Positions 40,249 to 48,462 of a stretch of 50,507 nt of DNA are shown piece after piece. Numbering within the stretch: the stretch's first letter is position 1; each line of letters opens with the position of its first letter. The stretch spans positions 1-50,507 of the forward strand of contig DASXLG010000344.1 in NCBI GenBank assembly GCA_036496425.1, in the 5' to 3' direction. This DNA is from Terriglobia bacterium (GTDB lineage Bacteria > Acidobacteriota > Terriglobia > 20CM-2-55-15). Under the pieces are notes generated by a model that worked only from the letters and a program-made list of their open reading frames with translations, searched no databases and was not told the DNA's origin. The translations under genes were made by a program, and so were the position numbers.

Positions 40249-41426
40249 ACACGAAAAGCATGCACATCTGCATGATTACGCACTCGATTTACGAGGAAGA
40301 CTATCGGGTGCTGCGATACGCCGAATCTCTTGTCCGTCGCGGCGACACCGTCGAGGTCTTCTCATTGCGCTGGCGGCCCCAGCTTGCACATGAAGAAGTG
40401 ATCGCCGGAGTCAAGGTCCACCGCATACAGGACCGCTTCACGAAGAATGAAATCAGCAAAGCCCGGCTGGTTGGGCCGCTTCTGAAGTTCTTCATGCGTG
40501 CAGCATGGCAGGTGACCAGGCGACATTGGCGAAGGCCGTACGACATTGTTCACGTGCATAACATTCCGGATTTCCTGGTCTTTGCCGCGGCTTATCCAAA
40601 GCTTTCAGGCGCCAAGATAATCCTGGATGTACACGATATCGTACCGGAGTTCTTTGCAACGAGGTTCAACGCGCCGCTGGATTCCTTTACGGTTCAATGT
40701 CTGAAGTTGATGGAGCGAGTCAGCGGATGGTTTGCAGATCACGTCATCCTCTCCAATCATTTATGGTTGGAGAAATACGCCTCGCGCACTGCGCCGAAAG
40801 GCAAATGCTCGGTTTTCATCAATAACGTCGACCGGACGATATTCAGGCCTTCACAGCATGCCCATGGTGAGAACCCCATAGTTATCTTTCCAGGCGGCCT
40901 CCAGTATCACCAGGGGCTGGATATTGCCATTCGGGCATTTGCAAAACTGCTGCAGCGGATGCCGGGGGCGGAATTTCACATTTACGGCGACGGCCCGATG
41001 AAGGATCCGTGGATCGCCCTCGCGAAAGAACTCAGGCTTGATGGCCATGTTGTATTTCATGAACCGCTGAAGCTGAAAGAAATCGCGAAAGTCATGTCCC
41101 AGGCGGACCTCGGCGTCGTACCGAAGCGTGCCGACAGCTTCGGAAACGAGGCGTACAGCACAAAGATCATGGAATTCATGGCCGCCGGCATACCCGTCGT
41201 CGCCGCCAGCACCAGGATCGATCGTTATTATTTCGACGATTCCCTCCTCCGGTTCTTTCCACCGGGAAATGCCGATGCGATGGCGGAAGCCATGCACGCG
41301 GTGCTCAGTGATCGTGAGCTACAGCACCGGCTGGTGTCCAATGGGTCCGAGTACGCCGCCCGAAACGACTGGGAGTCCCGAAAGGCCGAATACCTCGATC
41401 TTGTCGATTCGCTGCGCGCGGCGTGA
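40218..41426 (+). CDS. Family 4 glycosyltransferase
   Basis: A 402-residue GT-B protein. HICMITHSIYEEDYRVLRYA starts the N-terminal domain, VHVHNIPDFLVF and DVHDIVPEFF are its acceptor-side motifs, and VVFHEPLKLKEIAKVMSQAD then KIMEFMAAGIPVVA carry the donor-site pattern (E-x7-E type). It should transfer a sugar from a nucleotide donor with retention. ATG at 40218 has the RBS AAGGAG and overlaps the deacetylase stop by 31 bp; an internal ATG at 40260 is possible. Confidence 0.92.
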   Translation: MADLRPARRLNTKSMHICMITHSIYEEDYRVLRYAESLVRRGDTVEVFSLRWRPQLAHEEVIAGVKVHRIQDRFTKNEISKARLVGPLLKFFMRAAWQVTRRHWRRPYDIVHVHNIPDFLVFAAAYPKLSGAKIILDVHDIVPEFFATRFNAPLDSFTVQCLKLMERVSGWFADHVILSNHLWLEKYASRTAPKGKCSVFINNVDRTIFRPSQHAHGENPIVIFPGGLQYHQGLDIAIRAFAKLLQRMPGAEFHIYGDGPMKDPWIALAKELRLDGHVVFHEPLKLKEIAKVMSQADLGVVPKRADSFGNEAYSTKIMEFMAAGIPVVAASTRIDRYYFDDSLLRFFPPGNADAMAEAMHAVLSDRELQHRLVSNGSEYAARNDWESRKAEYLDLVDSLRAA

Positions 41427-41432
41427 TGGGCG

Positions 41433-42281
41433 ATGAATATTACACTCGATCGCCAACTCACATTGTCCGTTTTCCGCTGGTTCCAACCCGCCGCCTCACA
41501 GCGCTGCGTCCCTCTGCTCATGTATCACAGCATCGCAGAGGAAGAGGAACACATTTCACCCTACTACCGGCTCGCAACAGCGCCTCAACGCTTCGCCGAA
41601 CAGATGCAATGGCTGAAGGAGGCGGGCTACGCCGGAGTGTCCCTCGACGAAGCCCTGCAAACTCTTGATGTTCTAACGCCGAAACCCCGCCAGACCGTGG
41701 GAATCACCTTCGATGACGGTTATCGAAATTTCTATACCTCGGCCTGGCCGATCCTTCGCCAATCTGGTTTCACCGCGACCATGTATCTGCCGACCGGTTT
41801 CATCGGCTCGAAAGGCAAATCATTGCTGGAACGGGCATCCCTGACCTGGCCTGAAATCCGCGAATTGCACTACCAGGGCATTCGCTTCGGCTCGCACACC
41901 GTCAGCCATCCCATGTTGCACGATGTATCGACCCGTAAACTCGAAACGGAGCTGAGCGCCTCCAAGCAGTCGATCGAGGACGAATTGGGATACGAGGTAA
42001 CGGGCTTCGCATATCCATACGCATTTCCCCAGGAAGATCGGGCATTCGCGAATCTCCTGACGGATCATCTGCGCCAATCCGGATATGAAACTTGCGTCAC
42101 CACCATGGTCGGACGGGTACACGCCGGCGACGACCGTTTGCTTCTCAAACGGCTGCCGGTGAATTCCTGTGATGACCGCGAGCTGTTTCTGGCGAAGCTG
42201 CGAGGGTGCTATGACTGGGTTGGTTGTGCCCAGGGCATGATCCGTCGCGTAAAACGCTTTGTAAGGACGGGCAAAATATAA
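41433..42281 (+). CDS. Polysaccharide deacetylase (NodB-type)
   Basis: A 282-residue protein with the NodB motifs: TVGITFDDGYRNFY (catalytic Asp and metal Asp), GSHTVSHPMLHDV (metal His pair) and GFAYPYAFPQE. The first ~20 residues (LTLSVFRWFQPAASQR) do not form a signal peptide. It removes N- or O-acetyl groups, as in biosynthesis of deacetylated exopolysaccharides. It begins 6 bp after the GT4 stop and has only a weak RBS. It is the last gene of the first co-oriented block; the next gene is on the other strand. Confidence 0.88.
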   Translation: MNITLDRQLTLSVFRWFQPAASQRCVPLLMYHSIAEEEEHISPYYRLATAPQRFAEQMQWLKEAGYAGVSLDEALQTLDVLTPKPRQTVGITFDDGYRNFYTSAWPILRQSGFTATMYLPTGFIGSKGKSLLERASLTWPEIRELHYQGIRFGSHTVSHPMLHDVSTRKLETELSASKQSIEDELGYEVTGFAYPYAFPQEDRAFANLLTDHLRQSGYETCVTTMVGRVHAGDDRLLLKRLPVNSCDDRELFLAKLRGCYDWVGCAQGMIRRVKRFVRTGKI

Positions 42282-42304
42282 GAATTCTTTCGACGAAATC
42301 GCGG

Positions 42305-43237
42305 TCAATCCAACGATTCCACGGGGTAGCCGAGTTCGCGCCAGGTTGAAAGACCGCCCTCAAGCGGTCTAACTGAAATTAAGCCCCTTTTTCTGAGCTC
42401 CGCGGCGACTTTGGCGCTCGTGGCTTCATTGGGGCAGGAACAGTAGAGAACGATGTCTCCGGTGCGTTTCATGTGTTCAAAGTCGATCTCGGCAAAATCC
42501 GGCAACATGTGAAATGCCCCGGGAATACGGACGCGATCGATGCCGCGATCGAGTTGGTTCCGGAGATCAACGATGGTGACGGGCCCCCCTTCATCCAATT
42601 TCGTCTTCAGCTCATCCGCCGTGATACGCGCGCCACGCAGCGCCCCCAGGAACTGACGCCGCTGAACGTACTTCACGCCGACGTACAGCGCCAAGCCTGC
42701 CACAATGACGGCTAAGAGCGAACCTCCAAGCCCGGAAAGACGGACGGCCAGTTCGATCTGCCTGCTGAAAACCCATCCTAACGAAACATAGAATGCCACC
42801 CAGGCCAGCAAGCCGAGGCCGTCGAATAGAAAAAATCGTACCGGTGGAATACGAATCATGCCCGAAAGAGGGACTGCTGCCGCATTGAGCCCCGGAACAA
42901 ACTTCACGAAAAGAAGACTCCAGACTCCATTTTGTGCAAACGTATCCTCCGCCCGCCGGACGCAGTGATCCGGCTCAAGTGAAATACGGCACATCAGATT
43001 GAGTACCGATCGGCCATAGCGGCGGCCGAGCTGATACCAGATCACATCCGCTAAAATCGATCCGGCGAACGACGCCACGACTGCGCCTGTAATCGAAAAC
43101 TGACCGGAGCGCGACAGCGCCCCTACTCCAATCAAGACCGGCACAGCGGGAAGAGGCAAACCCAGATGCTCAATGAAAGTGGCGCCGAAGATCAATGCAT
43201 AGCCGTACCGTGCCACAAGATTCAACAGATCCTGCAT
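42305..43237 (-). CDS. DedA-family membrane protein fused to a rhodanese domain
   Basis: A 310-residue protein. Residues 1-195 are a DedA (SNARE-associated) domain with about five TM segments, including EHLGLPLPAVPVLIGVGALS, YQLGRRYGRS and FVKFVPGLNAAAVPLSGM, which are the family's motifs. Residues ~215-310 are a rhodanese domain: TADELKTKLDEGGPVTIVDL and VLYCSCPNEATSAKVA, with the active Cys in CSC. DedA proteins move polyprenyl phosphates or other lipids across the membrane. Rhodanese domains carry sulfur or serve as a redox switch. It lies on the opposite strand, in the middle of the cluster. Confidence 0.88.
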   Translation of the reverse strand: MQDLLNLVARYGYALIFGATFIEHLGLPLPAVPVLIGVGALSRSGQFSITGAVVASFAGSILADVIWYQLGRRYGRSVLNLMCRISLEPDHCVRRAEDTFAQNGVWSLLFVKFVPGLNAAAVPLSGMIRIPPVRFFLFDGLGLLAWVAFYVSLGWVFSRQIELAVRLSGLGGSLLAVIVAGLALYVGVKYVQRRQFLGALRGARITADELKTKLDEGGPVTIVDLRNQLDRGIDRVRIPGAFHMLPDFAEIDFEHMKRTGDIVLYCSCPNEATSAKVAAELRKRGLISVRPLEGGLSTWRELGYPVESLD

Positions 43238-43320
43238 GACGGCATAGTAGCAGGCCACAACCAAATCAAGCTTTGGAACGAATCATTTCACTGGACGGGG
43301 CGAACGTGTATGTTGTCCCC

Positions 43321-43731
43321 ATGGGCGAAGATTCGGCCAGCGATCTTACAGGCCACACCGTTTCGAATTACCGCATTACCGGGAAACTGGGCGGCGGCGG
43401 GATGGGTTTGGTTTATAAAGCCGAGGACATCCGGCTTCAGCGTTACGTCGCGCTGAAGTTCGTGTCGGCGGAACTTGCTGCCGACCCCGAAGCCTTGAAC
43501 CGTTTCCGCCGTGAAGCGCGCGCGGCGTCTGCGCTGAATCATCCGAATATCTGCAATTTACGACATCGAGGAACAGAAGCCGCCGCCGAATTCACCAGGC
43601 TGCTGGCGCATCCCGGCCCGGCCGCGGGAGATCCGGTCGATGCCGCAGCCCGACGGCAGCTGGCGCACGCGCCCGTCTCCAGTAACCGATCCGCAACCCA
43701 ACTGATCGACTGGGGGCTCATCCTTGCGTAA
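43321..43731 (+). pseudogene. Ser/Thr protein kinase (Hanks type) with deleted core, fused to TPR end
   Basis: The frame holds a normal kinase N-lobe: [20 protein letters not shown] (Gly loop), [11 protein letters not shown] (ATP Lys), [18 protein letters not shown] (helix C). Then the usual HRD and DFG motifs never appear. The sequence jumps to [20 protein letters not shown] followed by RRQLAHA, which resembles the last TPR repeats of the long kinase-TPR proteins of Acidobacteriota. YDIEEQ, the expected next kinase residues, occurs in another frame. So a large internal part was deleted and a small frameshift added. It starts at ATG 43321; a TTG at 43273 is also in frame. Not functional as a kinase. 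Confidence 0.7.
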
Positions 43732-43737
43732 AACGCT

Positions 43738-44880
43738 TTATAAGTACCGGTAGATCCAATCCCCCGCTACGGCCGTTGCTTTAATCGGTACCTTTCGCCA
43801 GATCCGCTTCATCAGCTTTGCTGTGAGACTCGCGGACTGTTTTCCAGTCTCGAACTCCGGTGGCTTTGGGTAGTAATAGCGATATAGCCAGGTTTGCCGT
43901 GAGCTCCATTTACGCTTGAAATCGGCCAGTCCCTGGCAGCCGTCCGGCACTTCGCCCAGATCGAAGTAACGATACCCCTCCTTGCACGCATCGTGAACCG
44001 CGCGCCACTGAATCACATCGTTCGGACTCAAGGTGGTGTATTTCCGGCTTGCTCCGTTGAATGCGTAAAAGAATGTCGATCCGAAAGGCAGGAATATCGA
44101 GCCAGCCAGTAGTCTGGCCGGCTCGTGACCGGTAAGTTCTGCCAGCAATAACCGCAAAAATCCGCGCGGCCGCATCAGATCCCAGGCAGCCTGAAAGAAA
44201 CGATAGGGTCTGGGAGGGACAACGTGCCACCGCATGGTCTCCAGATAGAGTTCGTACCACGCCCGCAGGTCACTCTCCGATTCTGACTCTCGAACTCTCA
44301 AGTTGAGCGTTGAAGCCTTGTTCACGGTAGACCGGATGCGTGCATGGCTTCGGGAACTGCCGAGACGAAGGTCTTCGACGCGATCGGGCAGCTCCAGAAC
44401 ATAATGTTGTCTCCAGCGGCCTCCCATGACGTCATCCACAATCCCATCGAGGTCATTCGACTTCACCTTGATCTGCAGCCGAGTGCCGCGTATCGGTACG
44501 TAGTTTTTCGCAGCACGAATCAACGCAGCGGCTGCCTGCGCATCGCAAGCCAGCGGTCCGGCGACCGGAGTACGTGGCAGAGAAGAGACGCGGCGGCCGG
44601 CCAGTTGTCCACCGAAAGGCAGCCCTCGCGTCGGAAGCAGAGGCAGTATGCCGTACAGGCGGCCTGCGTCATCCTGGGATGCAAGGCAGATGGGTTTCCC
44701 GGGATTTTCACGGGTCAAAACCTCGAGCCACACGGGGTGATGGTAAATCAAAGCACTGGGATGGCTGTTTACGAACGCTTCGTAGCGCGAATCGCGAAGA
44801 TCGATTTCCACAATGCGGCGCTCTCCATGGAAGTGTGGTCTCGGTGGAAAAAGAATTTCGTCCTGGGCTGTATTCCTCAT
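43738..44880 (-). CDS. FemAB-like GNAT acyltransferase, second copy
   Basis: A 380-residue protein with the same two-half plan as the 38025 gene: YHHPVWLEVLTRENPGKPIC, SSLPRTPVAGPLACDAQ, RTRLQIKVKSNDLDGI-like (read GTRLQIKVKSNDLDGIVDDV) and YELYLETMRWHVVPPRPYRF. The C-terminal half (SPNDVIQWRAVHDACKEGYR then YFDLGEVPDGCQGLADFKRK) matches the FemAB/PEP-CTERM-associated group. It is encoded against the direction of the cluster. The ATG at 44880 has an upstream AGGA; a TTG at 44904 would add eight residues. Proposed role: transfer of an aminoacyl group to a precursor. Confidence 0.8.
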   Translation of the reverse strand: MRNTAQDEILFPPRPHFHGERRIVEIDLRDSRYEAFVNSHPSALIYHHPVWLEVLTRENPGKPICLASQDDAGRLYGILPLLPTRGLPFGGQLAGRRVSSLPRTPVAGPLACDAQAAAALIRAAKNYVPIRGTRLQIKVKSNDLDGIVDDVMGGRWRQHYVLELPDRVEDLRLGSSRSHARIRSTVNKASTLNLRVRESESESDLRAWYELYLETMRWHVVPPRPYRFFQAAWDLMRPRGFLRLLLAELTGHEPARLLAGSIFLPFGSTFFYAFNGASRKYTTLSPNDVIQWRAVHDACKEGYRYFDLGEVPDGCQGLADFKRKWSSRQTWLYRYYYPKPPEFETGKQSASLTAKLMKRIWRKVPIKATAVAGDWIYRYL

Positions 44881-44951
44881 CACGTGTCCTGAAAACGAGT
44901 GCAAGAGCAGGACCGCATCCGCACGGCAGGCAACTTGCTTTGGATACGCCC

Positions 44952-46286
44952 ATGACTTCGCTCACGCAAATGCGGTCTGGAGCGCACATTCTCTTGAAGC
45001 CGGGCGCGGCCTTTCTGGATCAGGCGATACTTTCGGGCACGAATTTCGTAGCTGCATTCATCCTCATAAAAACGGTGGCAAAGGAAGAATACGGCTACTA
45101 CTCTATCGCGCTCGCCGCTTCCCTCTTCCTCGTCTCTATCCAGAATGCCGTTGTAACAACGCCACTGGCCGTGTTGCTCGCCGGCAAACATGACGAAGAG
45201 AAGGACAGTTACGCGGGCTCTTTGTACTGGGGCCAGATGATGGCCCTTGTTCCTGCCGCGGCCGCGGGCCTGCTTTCCTCCGTCGCCCTTTATCTTTACG
45301 GATTCCACGGCATGAAAGTTGTCATGGCCGGATGCCTGTCTTTCGCGGCGGCCGGCCTGTTGTTGCGGGAGTTTGCGCGGGCGTATTACTTTGCCGAGCA
45401 ATCGCCTTATACGGTACTGCTCCTGGATTCGTACTACGCGGCGGCTTTTCTCGTGCTGATCGGTGTTGTCTACCGGTCATTTCGAATGACGGCGGCAACG
45501 GCATTTGTCGTGATGGGAATCAGCGCCCTGGTTGCCACCGCCCTCATCAAGAACCGCAACTGGATATTCTCCTGGCCGGCGATTCGCGAAAGTTACCGTG
45601 AACATTGGCCGCTCGCGAAATGGTCCCTTGCCGGTGTGCTGGTTACGCATCTCCAGTCTTACTGCACTTTGTATCTCACCGGCACAATGCTCGGCAGTTC
45701 TGCGGCCGGAAGTGTGGCGGCTTCGAGATTGCCTTTGACACCGATGACATTGCTCCAGACGGGATGGAATAAAGTCGCGATACCGCGGGGAGCTCATTTA
45801 CGTGAAGCAGGACGGTTGCGGCGGTTTCTAAGGGAGCAGGCACTCGTCGCGGGAGTCGTTGCAGCGGGTGTCGCCGCATATGCCGCGTTGTTATGGATGT
45901 CTGCGGGCTTCCTCAAAACATTCCTGTTCAACCGGGACTATGAGGGCGCCCTGGATTTCATTGGATTCTGGGCCGCGATCAACGTCGCAGTTTTCGCAGG
46001 ACTTACCGCAAGCGCGGGCCTTCAAGTCATGAAGGAGTTTGGCGCGATCACCAAAATCAATTGCGCAACGATGGCGGTCACACTCGTGTTCAATGTGATT
46101 TTCATCGGCCGGTACGGCATTAAAGGCGGGCTCGCGTCCTCACTGCTCGGAGAAAGTCTGCTGGCAGTGAGTCTGTGGTCATGCCTCGTGCGGCGGTTTC
46201 TTCAAGAGTCCCGTCTGGACGCCAACCAAACCGGCAAACCGCGCGCCTTGCGATTGTCTGTCGCCGGGAAGGAGGCCTCGCTGTGA
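44952..46286 (+). CDS. Wzx-type polysaccharide flippase (MATE/MOP superfamily)
   Basis: A 444-residue protein with about 12 TM segments (for example FVAAFILIKTVAKEEYGYYS, MALVPAAAAGLLSSVALYLY, AAFLVLIGVVYRSFRM, QALVAGVVAAGVAAYAALLW). The N-terminal pattern KEEYGYYSIA is typical of Wzx-like exporters. It flips the lipid-linked repeat unit to the periplasm. The ATG at 44952 lies 71 bp downstream of the divergent FemAB start (44880); the frame is open upstream from 44574 but only as a shadow. Its stop overlaps the next start. Confidence 0.85.
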   Translation: MTSLTQMRSGAHILLKPGAAFLDQAILSGTNFVAAFILIKTVAKEEYGYYSIALAASLFLVSIQNAVVTTPLAVLLAGKHDEEKDSYAGSLYWGQMMALVPAAAAGLLSSVALYLYGFHGMKVVMAGCLSFAAAGLLLREFARAYYFAEQSPYTVLLLDSYYAAAFLVLIGVVYRSFRMTAATAFVVMGISALVATALIKNRNWIFSWPAIRESYREHWPLAKWSLAGVLVTHLQSYCTLYLTGTMLGSSAAGSVAASRLPLTPMTLLQTGWNKVAIPRGAHLREAGRLRRFLREQALVAGVVAAGVAAYAALLWMSAGFLKTFLFNRDYEGALDFIGFWAAINVAVFAGLTASAGLQVMKEFGAITKINCATMAVTLVFNVIFIGRYGIKGGLASSLLGESLLAVSLWSCLVRRFLQESRLDANQTGKPRALRLSVAGKEASL

Positions 46287-47191
46287 TCTGTTCGGTGTGT
46301 ATTGCCACATATAAGCGGCCCGCACTGTTGCAGCAGTTACTGAGAAGCCTCGAAACGCAGTCACTTCCGGACGGCGTTTGCCTGCAGATCATAGTTGTCG
46401 ACAACGATTGCGACGGCAGCGCCGCCCACGTGGCCGCCGGCCGGTACAATACGAAAGAAATGACGTTTCAGTATCACATCCAACCTTTGAAAAACATCAG
46501 CCTGACCAGAAACATGGCGATGGCGAACGCCCGCGGCCGGTATCTGCTCTTTATCGACGATGATGAGATCGCTTCGCCGGATTGGGTGGCAACGCTGCTC
46601 GCAGCCGCGCTCAAGTATCGTGCAGATGCAGTCTTCGGGCCTGTATTCCCCGTTTTCGATAACGAAGCGCCGGAGTGGATAAAGCATGGGAGGCGCCTTC
46701 TGGATGACACGATTCCGTCTACGCCGACGGGAACCGAGGCCGCTTCGACCTGGACCGGCAACTGTCTGCTCAAAGCGAGCGCGCTGGCGCACATGCCGGT
46801 GCCTTTCGATCCGGAATATGGAAACACGGGCGGCGAAGACGAGGATCTATTCAACAGGCTGAAGCGGAATGGAGCCCGGCTTATCTACTGCAATGAAGCC
46901 CACGTTTACGAGTACTGGCCGCCGTCGCGAACGCGGCTGCCTTACCTCTTGCGTAGAGGCTTGAAGGGCGGAAATTCCCATACCCGCAGAGCGATTGATT
47001 TTTCCACTCGAAAGGGGCCGTTACGCCTTTTCATGTTGATAAAGGCGGTCGGTTTCGGGTCGCTGAGTCTTCTGCTATCCATCATTACACTTCCGAGCAA
47101 GGTCTGGAGAACCTACTGGCAAGTGAAGCTTGCCGCAAACGTAGGACGTTTTATGGCCGCTACCGGCCATCTCTATAAAAGTTACAAATAG
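46283..47191 (+). CDS. Family 2 glycosyltransferase
   Basis: A 302-residue protein starting from GTG (46283), which overlaps the flippase stop and follows the RBS GGAAGGAGG. CSVCIATYKRPALLQQLLRS is the N-terminal strand, YLLFIDDDEIASPDW carries the DxD motif, and GGEDEDLFNRLKRNGAR is the acceptor-site segment. It should add a sugar to the repeat unit. The end (FMLIKAVGFGSLSLLLSIIT) is hydrophobic, so it may associate with the membrane. The polymerase gene follows after 8 bp. Confidence 0.9.
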   Translation: MICSVCIATYKRPALLQQLLRSLETQSLPDGVCLQIIVVDNDCDGSAAHVAAGRYNTKEMTFQYHIQPLKNISLTRNMAMANARGRYLLFIDDDEIASPDWVATLLAAALKYRADAVFGPVFPVFDNEAPEWIKHGRRLLDDTIPSTPTGTEAASTWTGNCLLKASALAHMPVPFDPEYGNTGGEDEDLFNRLKRNGARLIYCNEAHVYEYWPPSRTRLPYLLRRGLKGGNSHTRRAIDFSTRKGPLRLFMLIKAVGFGSLSLLLSIITLPSKVWRTYWQVKLAANVGRFMAATGHLYKSYK

Positions 47192-47199
47192 GTGTTGTC

Positions 47200-48462
47200 A
47201 TGACTAATCCCGCCAATCTCATCCAGGAACGACCGCTGGTCTCGAAAATCTGCCGGGTGGCCTTCTGCCTCTATGTCGTCTTCATGCTTGCCGGATCCGC
47301 CATGCCTTTTCAGGACGATGACGCCGTCAGTGCGATGACCGTTTCCAACCCGATCAATCAGGTTGTGGACTCCGTCATTCCGCTGGTGTGCCTGGTATGT
47401 CTCTGGCCCAAAAGAAGGCAGGCGCTCGAAATTCTGAGTCAGAAAAAGTATTTCGTCCTGTTTTTGCTGTGGTGTGCGATCAGCGTGACCTGGTCGGAAT
47501 CTCCATTAATGTCGGTTAAGGCGTCCATTCGAATCATTGGATCCACGATCGTTGCACTGAGCTTCTTCGTTCATTCGGAGTTTTCTGAAGATGCGCTGAA
47601 ATACCTCAAAGCAGTCCTGGCGATATACGTCCCACTGACGATCCTCGCCATTGCGCTTGTTCCGGGCGCGACTCAGGAAGGGTCGGCGTGGCGCGGCCTG
47701 GCTTCGCATAAGAACACGCTGGGCGAGATCGCGCTTGTAAGCACCATCGTATGGGCGGCGGGAATATCGCATACCGGATCGAAGCGGAAGCTCTGGTGCG
47801 CGCTGTTTGCCGCAGCCTCGCTGGTTCTGGTGGCCGGTTCCAGGAGCACGACGTCATTCGTGACGCTGGCATTCATTGCCTTCCTCGGCTTATCTGTGTT
47901 CCTTGTCAGGCGGCTGGGAACCATGTTCACGGCTGTGGCGTTCAGCTTGTGTCTTGCGTGTGGAACATTGATCTTCGTCAATGTCGCGAGCGTCGACACG
48001 ATTTTCGCAGGCCTCGGTAAAGACGATACCTTCACGGGGCGGACGGATATATGGGATTCGATAATCCGGGAGGCGAAGCTCCATCCGCTCCAGGGCGCCG
48101 GATTCGGAGGATTCTGGACGCCTGAAAGAGATCTCGGCCTGTACACTCCGCAGGAATCGGTATGGCAGCCGAACGAAGGCCATGAAGGTTATCTCGACCT
48201 GCTGAACGAAACCGGCATGGTCGGCGTCTGCCTTCTTGCGTTGATGGTCATTTCCTGCTTCGTCCGGACCGTGAAGCTGAAAACCTGGAATCTATGGATG
48301 CTGCTCTTCATCGCCGTACTGATGGTCAACACGATGGAATCGACACTATTCCGGGCAGGCAGCTTCACCGGCTGGATCTTCCTCCTGGCGTATCTCGGCG
48401 TTCAAACACCTCAATTCAGACCGGACTCGAACGCGCCCAGGTCGGGAGCGCTGCCGGCATAA
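47200..48462 (+). CDS. O-antigen ligase/polymerase (Wzy_C) family protein
   Basis: A 420-residue protein with about ten TM segments and the family's large periplasmic loop: LQGAGFGGFWTPERDLGLYT and NEGHEGYLDLLNETGMVGVC, with the conserved H and E of Wzy_C (H-x-x-YL...E-x-G). It polymerises or ligates the repeat units in the periplasm, working with the Wzx flippase and the Wzz protein. It is the last gene of the cluster in the window. Its last 52 bp overlap the 3' end of the beta-helix gene on the other strand. Confidence 0.88.
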   Translation: MTNPANLIQERPLVSKICRVAFCLYVVFMLAGSAMPFQDDDAVSAMTVSNPINQVVDSVIPLVCLVCLWPKRRQALEILSQKKYFVLFLLWCAISVTWSESPLMSVKASIRIIGSTIVALSFFVHSEFSEDALKYLKAVLAIYVPLTILAIALVPGATQEGSAWRGLASHKNTLGEIALVSTIVWAAGISHTGSKRKLWCALFAAASLVLVAGSRSTTSFVTLAFIAFLGLSVFLVRRLGTMFTAVAFSLCLACGTLIFVNVASVDTIFAGLGKDDTFTGRTDIWDSIIREAKLHPLQGAGFGGFWTPERDLGLYTPQESVWQPNEGHEGYLDLLNETGMVGVCLLALMVISCFVRTVKLKTWNLWMLLFIAVLMVNTMESTLFRAGSFTGWIFLLAYLGVQTPQFRPDSNAPRSGALPA

